DNA from: Planctomyces sp.
Lineage (GTDB): Bacteria; Planctomycetota; Planctomycetia; Planctomycetales; Planctomycetaceae
Length of the DNA: 8,763 bases
Direction of reading: 5' to 3'
Assembly (NCBI GenBank): GCA_005809115.1
Contig: SYLK01000032.1
Location: 1 to 8,763 of the forward strand
Position 1 is the stretch's first letter. Each line of letters begins with the position of its first letter. The position numbers and the translations under genes are program-made. Below, piece by piece: positions 1 through 5,576 of this stretch. The notes below the pieces were generated by a model, which saw only the letters and a program-made list of their open reading frames with translations, searched no databases and had not been told where the DNA came from.

Positions 1-25
1 CGGGTCCGGGTCCTGGTCCGGGTCC
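1..25 (-). repeat. Hexanucleotide tandem repeat encoding (Gly-Pro)n in mfd
   Basis: On the minus strand the unit is GGACCC, with one GGACCA variant, repeated four times up to the window edge. It is read in frame as Gly-Pro pairs at Mfd residues 239-246, directly after FSLISTRT. The repeat may continue outside the window. Such a low-complexity tract is unexpected at this point in Mfd, where homologues continue from the UvrB-like module into ordinary folded sequence. Repeat number could vary between strains, or could be wrong in the assembly. Confidence 0.8.
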
Positions 26-739
26 GGTGCGGGTGGAGATCAGAGAGAACTTTTTCAGTTCCGCGAGACGGCGATGAGTCTCCACATCAAAGCTGCGGAT
101 CGATTCGACTTCATCACCGAACAGCTCGATCCGGACCGGATTCGATTCGGTCGACGGAAACACATCGAGGATACCGCCGTGGACGCAGAATTCGCCGGGG
201 AGTTCCACCGCCGTGACGCGTTCAAAGCCGCGTTCCATCAGCCAGTCCAGCAGCGGACCCAGCGGCAGCTCCTCGCCCACACTGATAATTCGTGTGGCTC
301 GGCGGACGGCGGATCGGGACGGGACTGGCTGCATCAGCGCCGGCAGGCAGGTTACGACGATCGAACCGTCCGACCCATCGGTCAGCTGGTTCAGGACACC
401 GAGCCGCGCGGACAGCACCGTATCGCTGATGTCAATCTCCGTCGGCAGCGAATCCCCGGCGGGGAACAGCCGGACCCTGCGTGACGTGACGTCTGCGAGT
501 TCGTCGGTGAGGTCTTCCGCATCACGGATTGCCGGTACAACGACCAGCAGCGGACGTGCCACACTGCCGCTGGCGACGGCGGCGATACATAAGGCGCAGG
601 CAGAGCCCCAGGCACCGTCAATGGCCCCACTGTGGCCGGAATTCAGCGCGGCGACGACCTCGCTGAACCCCGGCAGTGTTCCGAACAGACGGGCCAGCTC
701 GGAAAGCGACGAGGGGTTCTCCGGACTGACGACAACCAT
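1..739 (-). CDS. mfd: Transcription-repair coupling factor Mfd, N-terminal part (cut by window edge)
   Basis: Mfd is the cytoplasmic ATP-driven translocase that removes stalled RNA polymerase from damaged DNA and recruits UvrA. Visible are 246 codons of its UvrB-like N-terminal module. Residues 37-50 hold the degenerate nucleotide-binding loop (GAIDGAWGSACAL) without the GK[ST] of a working Walker A, as expected for Mfd domain 1a. FPAGDSLPTEIDISD (92-106) and IVVTCLPALMQPVP (127-140) match the conserved UvrB/Mfd blocks. GEFCVHGGILDVFPS (182-196) with VRIELFGDEVESIRSFDVETHRR (202-224) is the most diagnostic stretch; His187 sits where many homologues have Arg. The ATG at 739 is the first possible start, because an in-frame TAG lies 15 bases upstream. 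No Shine-Dalgarno is seen. RNA polymerase-binding and helicase domains lie beyond the left edge. The visible end is a Gly-Pro repeat. The family call is confident; whether the gene is intact cannot be seen. Confidence 0.93.
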   Translation of the reverse strand, partial: MVVVSPENPSSLSELARLFGTLPGFSEVVAALNSGHSGAIDGAWGSACALCIAAVASGSVARPLLVVVPAIRDAEDLTDELADVTSRRVRLFPAGDSLPTEIDISDTVLSARLGVLNQLTDGSDGSIVVTCLPALMQPVPSRSAVRRATRIISVGEELPLGPLLDWLMERGFERVTAVELPGEFCVHGGILDVFPSTESNPVRIELFGDEVESIRSFDVETHRRLAELKKFSLISTRTGPGPGPGP

Positions 740-748
740 GACGGCGGG

Positions 749-754
749 ATTCTA
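749..754 (-). promoter_or_regulatory. Candidate -10 box for mfd (TAGAAT)
   Basis: TAGAAT matches the sigma-70 -10 consensus at five of six positions and ends 9 bases before the mfd ATG. The -35 equivalent (CTGGAA, 17-bp spacing) is poor. If used, transcription would begin at or within a few bases of the ATG, giving a leaderless or near-leaderless mRNA. That would fit the lack of a Shine-Dalgarno site. The terminator at 822-859 leaves only about 80 bp in which an mfd promoter can lie, which makes this box somewhat more believable. Confidence 0.3.
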
Positions 755-821
755 CGCCGGCGGTCAGCAAATTCCAGCAGCCGCGTGATCGGCACAGTGA
801 ACCGAAGGGCAATCACTCAGG

Positions 822-859
822 AAAAAAGGGCCGCCGTGTCGTCTTGCGACAGGCAGCCC
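822..859 (-). terminator. Intrinsic (Rho-independent) terminator of the adhesin gene
   Basis: Read on the minus strand, GGGCTGCC (859-852) pairs with GGCGGCCC (835-828) over 8 bp with one G-U wobble. The inner arms TGTCG and CGACA add 5 bp, with one bulged C at 836 and a 5-base loop (CAAGA). Six T residues (827-822) follow directly. The hairpin begins 40 bases after the stop codon of the adhesin gene and precedes mfd. Stem, loop and T-tract are all textbook quality, so this should separate the two genes transcriptionally. Confidence 0.88.
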
Positions 860-899
860 GGTATCAGACATCGCGACAGACCACCAACTCGGGGAACTG

Positions 900-3800
900 T
901 CAGGGAACCAGGTCACCATTGATGATGATCTGGCCATCGTTCGTGCCGGCCGGCATTGAAAAGATGGTTTCGATGAACGCACCGGCGGCATTCGGATTAC
1001 CCAGCACGACCTGGTTGTTCTGGTCACCGCGGAGGTTGACCGTGCCGGCCACTGCGTTGAAGCGGATCCCCTCTTCAATGCCGGATCCAGTGTCAAACAG
1101 GCCGATATTGTTGCCGCTGATCGTGAATGTCGATGGCTGACTGACGGAATTGAAGATGATCCCGGCACCACCGTCCGTGAAGTCGAGGATCGTGTTGTCG
1201 GAAACGTTGATCAGGGCCTGCGAAGCCAGCGTCAGGTCGATCCCGCGACCCTCGCCGCCGGTAAAGCGGAAGTCGTTGCTGATGATACTGGCGCTGGACG
1301 GTCCGAACGTTCGCATCAGCAGACCGATCTGCTGTCCGGTGACAGTACCAGTGACGGTCGAATCCAGCTGGTTGCCGGACAGATTCAGATTGTAAAGATC
1401 GGTCGAGGACAGCGACTGCAGATCGAATGCCGTCTGCGGGCCGCTCCCGTTCATGATGAAGGAGTTTGTGACGTAGTTCTGGAACGTGGGACCATTCCAG
1501 CGAACCACGATCGCATCGTCGCGACTGCGATCGTTGTCAAACGTGTTGACCGGGAACACGGTATTCAGCTGATCTGTGGGATCGCTCGTATCCGTCACGG
1601 TGATGTTGTTCCGCTGCATGTCGATGCCCAGATGTGCCCCGCTGGCACCCGTCAGCGATCCAATCACAATCGCGTCCGTGGAGTTGTCCAGGATCGTATT
1701 GCGGAGCAGCGTGATGGTATAGGGATTGTCGAAATCTTCGAATTCATTGGTGTCGTCGTTGTTCAGGCGCTCGTTGTAGACCGCCAGGATGGTTTCGCGC
1801 CCGAGGGCCGCGTCGTCGCCGTTGTCAAACAGCTGCGAATCACGCACATCCAGCTGGATCAGGTTCAGACTGTAGATCCCGCGGACATTCGAACGGCTGA
1901 TCTGAGACAGTGAGACGTTCAGCACTTGTTCATCCGCGACATCCAGTCCGCTGTTTTCCACGATGATCCCGTTCTGATTGTCGTCAAGCACCATGGATCG
2001 CAGGCCGACCTGCCCGGCGTTCTGCAGGAAGACCCCGGCGACGCCGGCGCCTTCGATTCTGCCGCCGGTTCCGATACCGGCCTGAGCCAGGTCACCGGTA
2101 ACCTTGAACTGGTTCAGCCGGTTCGGGTCCTTGTTGGTTTCCACCAGTCGGATCCCGTGGTCCGAGGCGCCACTGCTGTCGACGCTTTTCAGTGTGATGT
2201 CGATCCCGCTTTCCTCGATGTCGACCGCGGTCTCACTCTGAGTGGCGATCGTGCCGGTGCCGATCCGAATGCGGGAGTTGTTCAGAGCCAGCAGACCTTC
2301 CCCGGCGGTGGATGTGACCACGAGGTTGGTAATACCGACCAGGGCGTTTCCGGCGGTACCGGCGATATTGTTGGTAATCAGCAGTGCCGGACTGTCAAGT
2401 GCGTCCGTGATACTGAGTCCCTGAAACCCGACGGTGGCCTCAGAGTTCCGGATGATCACGCCACTGCTGACGGACGCGTTCGCATTGGAGACCGCTGTGG
2501 CTCCGGCAAACGACACAGCACCGTCGGAGTTGTCGATCAGAATCCCGGTACTGCTGCGGTCCGTAATTCTGGTACCACCGGCGAAGGAAACGGTGGCACT
2601 GTCATTCACAATGGCGATGGCTTCAGTGGCCGCGTCCGAGACAGCCAGCGGGCCGGTCACGGTGAAGGAACTGCCCGCCGCATTGCCGGTCAGGTCAATC
2701 CCGCGGCCGCCGCTGCCGTTGATCGTCAGTCCGCGACCGAATGAGACAGCCCCGGTTGCGGCGGATCCCGTCACCGATACAGCAGGGTCAGCGCCGCTGG
2801 CGGGGGTATCAATCAGCGTGGACTGACTGCCTGCATTGACCTGACCGGCCAGATCCAGAATGCGGATCCCGGCAGCCTGCCGATTCAGAATGGACAGATT
2901 CTCGAACGAGACGCGACCAGTCGCCGCCAGGCCGTCGATCAGCAGGGACTCGTCGGTCGCGCCGCTGATCGTCGCTGCTGTGCGGATGGTATCGCGAAAG
3001 GTGTAAACGCCGGAACTGTCCAGCACTGCGATGCCGTTTCCGGTACTGTTGACGATATTCGCATTGTCGATCGTGGCGCTGCCGGCGTTGTTGCGAATCA
3101 GAATCCCGGCACCACCGGTGTCATCGACCGTGCTGCCCAGCATGTTGACCGATCCGCCGCCGGTCATGTTTTCGATCAGGATGGCCTCCTGAGAGGAATT
3201 GATGATACGCGCAAAGGACGTGTTTGGGTCCGTACTCGTGCTTCCGTATCCGATCTGACCGGATCCGCCACTGACGTGAAACGCCGGCCCGGTGGCGTTC
3301 TCGATGATGGTGTTCCGAATCGTGGTGGCATCGACCGTGTTCTGCAGGCGAATGCCGCTCTGGCCGGCGTTCCGCACCAGGACATCATTGATGATGGTAT
3401 TCCGCGCTCCGCTGCTGAGAATCCCGTTGCCCGCAGGCGTATCGATCAGGAAGCCGGAGAGCTGGGAATTGTCGGCCATGGTGACGGCCGTGCCGCCGGA
3501 ATTCAGCAGTGACGGACGGTCGACTGACAGATTGGCAGCCAGCCGATCAAAATAAGTCTGTGTCTGGGGCAGAACGATGTCGCCCAGTCCGCCCAGGCTG
3601 ACACGGTTTTCCACCAGGCGACTGTCTGTGCCCGCCACGATCAAGCCTTCCCCGAACAGCTGCTGTCCGGGGTCGAGCACGACCGTGTTGTCGGGCAGAC
3701 CGGCGAACTGGCTGCCCGCATGGACCAGCACGATGTCAGCTCCCGAGCCAAGCCCTGTGGTGAGTGAATTGAAGGGGTTTTCGGCCGTGCCAGTGAACGG

Positions 3801-4835
3801 GCCGACGGCGTCGTTGCTGTTCACGTGGGCGACAACAAACGGGTTGTTGGTGCCTGGATCCGTCGCAATCTGTCCGCCGACCCTGATATCCGTGTCGGCC
3901 GCAACGATATTCATGTTTCGGCGGACGGGATCACCCAGCCGCTGCAGTGCCGACTTCTTTACGTGCTCTTCGCTGTGGAATTCACCGAAGTGAACCGCCA
4001 CGTTGAATGACACCGTCGTATTGAACATCTCGTCATCCGTCAGCTTGACGCCCAGCTCCAGCCACCTGGCAATGTCGGCCTGCAGACGTGTCGACCAGCC
4101 CCCGAAGCCGTCGATGTTTTCACCTTCATAATAGTAGCCGCCGCCAAAGGCTCGCACGTCAAACCGCTCGCTGATGTCTCCCGGCAGCAGGAAACCAAAC
4201 TCGGAGTCCCAGCCCTGCAGTCCTTCCGCCACCGTATCGATCCGTGCATACTGAATATTGTTGCCGACGAAGGCGACACTGCCCTGGTCGACCCGACTGC
4301 TGACCAGGTCAGACGTTTCGCCAAAAGTATTGTAATAGTTCCCGCGGGCCTCCCAGCCATGCGCCAGCAGCTCCGCACCCAGGCCCCACTGCTTCAGGTA
4401 CGTTCCGCTCAGCTCGTCACGGTCGAAGTAGCCGTTACCGCCGAGCACCACGTCCCAGTCGGAAATGTAGTGTCGATAGCCGCTCCCGAAATTCCATCCG
4501 AGACCGCCCTCGTTCCCGCGAAAGAATCGTGTGTCGCCAAACAGCAGTCCGTCCTCGACATTGAGATACGGCATCAGACTGATGGTGGAGATCGAGTCGG
4601 ATCGTCCCACGGTATCACCGGCCACATGGCCGGCACGGAACGCCACGCCGAATCCCCGGCGATTCGAATCCACGACCTCCGAAGCCGATCCTGTCGGCCC
4701 CTCCAGCGGTGTGCGACTGAAGACGCTCGGGCCCTCCTGCGTCAACGCGCTGCGCGATGACAGCATCACCGCGGAAGCCACTGCGATTCGAGAGATCTTG
4801 CTCAGCCAGCGTTTGGGTATGCGAACGGTCTTCAT
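900..4835 (-). CDS. Inverse-autotransporter-like adhesin with N-terminal beta-barrel and beta-helix passenger
   Basis: A 1311-residue exported protein, probably anchored in the outer membrane. Residues 1 to about 33 are a signal peptide: basic start MKTVRIPKRW, hydrophobic IAVASAVML, possible cleavage near SALTQ. Residues 58-285 alternate polar and hydrophobic beta-strands with intimin/invasin-type barrel signatures: GLGWNFGSGYRHYISDWDVV (111-130), LGGNGYFDRDELSG (131-144), WGLGAELL, WEARGNYYNTFGE (151-163). RLGDPVRRNMNIV (299-311) resembles the post-barrel linker of this family. About 325-1311 is a right-handed parallel beta-helix passenger, rich in short Val/Ile/Leu strands with Gly/Asn turns (for example NTIINDVLVRNAGQSGIRLQN). 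No Ig-like, lectin or LysM domain is seen. The ATG at 4835 is chosen over an in-frame ATG at 4994 because GAGGA lies 5 bases upstream and the signal peptide starts there. Known family members are surface adhesins assembled through BAM; ligand and assembly here are inferred. Confidence 0.85.
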   Translation of the reverse strand: MKTVRIPKRWLSKISRIAVASAVMLSSRSALTQEGPSVFSRTPLEGPTGSASEVVDSNRRGFGVAFRAGHVAGDTVGRSDSISTISLMPYLNVEDGLLFGDTRFFRGNEGGLGWNFGSGYRHYISDWDVVLGGNGYFDRDELSGTYLKQWGLGAELLAHGWEARGNYYNTFGETSDLVSSRVDQGSVAFVGNNIQYARIDTVAEGLQGWDSEFGFLLPGDISERFDVRAFGGGYYYEGENIDGFGGWSTRLQADIARWLELGVKLTDDEMFNTTVSFNVAVHFGEFHSEEHVKKSALQRLGDPVRRNMNIVAADTDIRVGGQIATDPGTNNPFVVAHVNSNDAVGPFTGTAENPFNSLTTGLGSGADIVLVHAGSQFAGLPDNTVVLDPGQQLFGEGLIVAGTDSRLVENRVSLGGLGDIVLPQTQTYFDRLAANLSVDRPSLLNSGGTAVTMADNSQLSGFLIDTPAGNGILSSGARNTIINDVLVRNAGQSGIRLQNTVDATTIRNTIIENATGPAFHVSGGSGQIGYGSTSTDPNTSFARIINSSQEAILIENMTGGGSVNMLGSTVDDTGGAGILIRNNAGSATIDNANIVNSTGNGIAVLDSSGVYTFRDTIRTAATISGATDESLLIDGLAATGRVSFENLSILNRQAAGIRILDLAGQVNAGSQSTLIDTPASGADPAVSVTGSAATGAVSFGRGLTINGSGGRGIDLTGNAAGSSFTVTGPLAVSDAATEAIAIVNDSATVSFAGGTRITDRSSTGILIDNSDGAVSFAGATAVSNANASVSSGVIIRNSEATVGFQGLSITDALDSPALLITNNIAGTAGNALVGITNLVVTSTAGEGLLALNNSRIRIGTGTIATQSETAVDIEESGIDITLKSVDSSGASDHGIRLVETNKDPNRLNQFKVTGDLAQAGIGTGGRIEGAGVAGVFLQNAGQVGLRSMVLDDNQNGIIVENSGLDVADEQVLNVSLSQISRSNVRGIYSLNLIQLDVRDSQLFDNGDDAALGRETILAVYNERLNNDDTNEFEDFDNPYTITLLRNTILDNSTDAIVIGSLTGASGAHLGIDMQRNNITVTDTSDPTDQLNTVFPVNTFDNDRSRDDAIVVRWNGPTFQNYVTNSFIMNGSGPQTAFDLQSLSSTDLYNLNLSGNQLDSTVTGTVTGQQIGLLMRTFGPSSASIISNDFRFTGGEGRGIDLTLASQALINVSDNTILDFTDGGAGIIFNSVSQPSTFTISGNNIGLFDTGSGIEEGIRFNAVAGTVNLRGDQNNQVVLGNPNAAGAFIETIFSMPAGTNDGQIIINGDLVP
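2406..2915 (-). repeat. Degenerate repeats of about 26 residues in the beta-helix passenger
   Basis: Within adhesin residues 641-810 a short V-S-F-type strand recurs: RVSF (ending at 644), AVSF (699), SFTV (724), TVSF (751), AVSF (776) and TVGF (804). A weaker match lies near 666-670. Steps are about 25-29 residues. Each is followed by a variable strand and a G-I-x-I or A-I-x-I turn such as GILIDNS or AIAIVNDS. This is what successive coils of a right-handed beta-helix look like. The repeats are too diverged for recent DNA duplication. Confidence 0.65.
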
Positions 4836-4840
4836 GACGT

Positions 4841-4845
4841 TCCTC
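4841..4845 (-). promoter_or_regulatory. Shine-Dalgarno site of the adhesin gene
   Basis: GAGGA on the minus strand, 5 bases before the ATG at 4835. It decides the start codon: the in-frame ATG at 4994 has no comparable site, and the 53 residues it would add carry no recognisable export signal ahead of the real one. Confidence 0.7.
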
Positions 4846-4861
4846 AGACTGGACCATGACT

Positions 4862-4884
4862 CGATTGCCCGTGTTCGGGCATCG
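4862..4884 (-). promoter_or_regulatory. Hairpin in the adhesin 5' leader
   Basis: Perfect 6-bp stem TGCCCG/CGGGCA with a 4-base loop, extended by a further 3 bp (CGA/TCG) across a single bulged base. It lies about 17 bases upstream of the Shine-Dalgarno site and 26 bases upstream of the start codon. No T-tract follows, so it is not a terminator. It could stabilise the mRNA or affect ribosome access; function is inferred from position only. Confidence 0.35.
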
Positions 4885-5045
4885 CGACTGCGGAGAACTG
4901 GAAATTTGACGCTGCCCTTACGCGGGAGACGTGCCGTGGCAATGGACCGCGACGGCAATGTCGTCCCGCCCATTGCTGTTTCTGTCATGATCAAAGATCA
5001 CATACCACTGCTGGGCATAGCATCTCCGTCAGGACAGACGCGGCG

Positions 5046-5074
5046 TTTGTACCTGGCCTCAAAAATCACAGCAA
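5046..5074 (-). promoter_or_regulatory. Weak promoter candidate for the adhesin gene
   Basis: On the minus strand TTGCTG (5074-5069) and TACAAA (5051-5046) are separated by exactly 17 bp. Matches to the sigma-70 consensus are only moderate (first three bases of the -35; four of six at the -10). If used, it would give a leader of about 200 bases containing the GCAATG hexamers and the hairpin at 4862-4884. No better sigma-70-like pair was seen between it and the start codon. Confidence 0.22.
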
Positions 5075-5444
5075 CATGGGTTCGAGCATTTCAGTGGTCA
5101 TTTTCCCCGCACCTTTCCCGACACCGTTGCGGATCTGCGGATTCACCGTGTTGCACCATTCCCCTCGGCAGATTCAGCGCATCATCTGCCTACAAAAGCG
5201 GCCCAGCGGTGTCCTGGATAAGTGTGCGCATGTATCGGTCCGGTGGTTCGAGTCCGGGTCGGACAGGGTTTCCATGACTGATGGCTGCCAGATTCCGCTG
5301 TTATCCGCAGTCCGTCGGCCGATGCTTCGTGCGTCGAGGCTCCGCGTGCGGCTGACACCTGGTCAAAAAGCTCGCCAGTTTCAGGAAATCGGTGTGATTT
5401 TCGGCATCTCTGCGGAACGTTGCCCGTTCTGAGGGGTTTTCCGT

Positions 5445-5473
5445 TTGCCAGGCGATCTGGACTGCGTTCCAAT
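5445..5473 (+). promoter_or_regulatory. Promoter candidate for the secreted-protein gene
   Basis: TTGCCA (5445-5450, five of six to the -35 consensus) is followed after 17 bp by TCCAAT (5468-5473, four of six to the -10). It lies about 100 bases upstream of the ATG at 5577 and would give a leader of roughly 95 bases. Spacing and the -35 box are good, the -10 is mediocre. Confidence 0.3.
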
Positions 5474-5576
5474 GGGATGCGCGGTTCCTTCCGAAGGTGC
5501 CTCCTGACGTGGTCTGTTGCGCTTCCTGAGCCCTTGCGCATGCCGTTTCCCCCCTGAAGTCAGAACGGAATTCACC

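Larger units (their letters stand above)
4836..5576. other. Divergent intergenic region (741 bp), no convincing gene
   Basis: The region separates the minus-strand adhesin gene from the plus-strand secreted-protein gene. Near the adhesin it holds the Shine-Dalgarno site, the leader hairpin, and GCAATG hexamers at 4939, 4955 and (inverted) 4971, stepping by 16 bp. Further out are the palindrome TGATC-AAA-GATCA (4988-5000), an inverted repeat GGCAGA/TCTGCC (5167-5190) and a weak 7-bp hairpin around 5413-5431 without a true T-tract. Open frames across it, including one of 118 codons at 5076-5432, lack a Shine-Dalgarno site and any recognisable protein features. The long leader space suggests regulated expression of the adhesin, the neighbouring gene, or both. 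Confidence 0.6.

Noticed and set aside
213..788. Open frame of 191 codons on the plus strand opposite mfd
   Set aside because: The minus-strand frame encodes recognisable Mfd motifs; this one is Ser/Arg-rich shadow sequence.
1926..2744. Open frame of 272 codons on the plus strand, antisense to the adhesin passenger
   Set aside because: It mirrors the repetitive GC-rich passenger sequence, has no Shine-Dalgarno site or recognisable domain, and the minus-strand frame has clear protein features throughout.
4836..4994. In-frame N-terminal extension of the adhesin to an ATG at 4994
   Set aside because: It would place 53 residues before the signal peptide, and the ATG at 4835 has a proper GAGGA site.
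5241..5260. tRNA-like T-loop motif (GGTTCGAGTCC)
   Set aside because: The flanking bases do not form a 5-bp T-stem, and no acceptor, D or anticodon arm could be fitted upstream.
5076..5432. Possible 118-codon gene on the plus strand in the divergent intergenic region
   Set aside because: No Shine-Dalgarno site, no recognisable domain or export signal, and other frames are equally open in this stretch. Not excluded, but not supported.
5413..5440. Hairpin followed by GGGGTTTT as a plus-strand terminator
   Set aside because: The stem is only about 7 bp with a wobble, the T-run is short and offset, and no supported plus-strand gene lies upstream.
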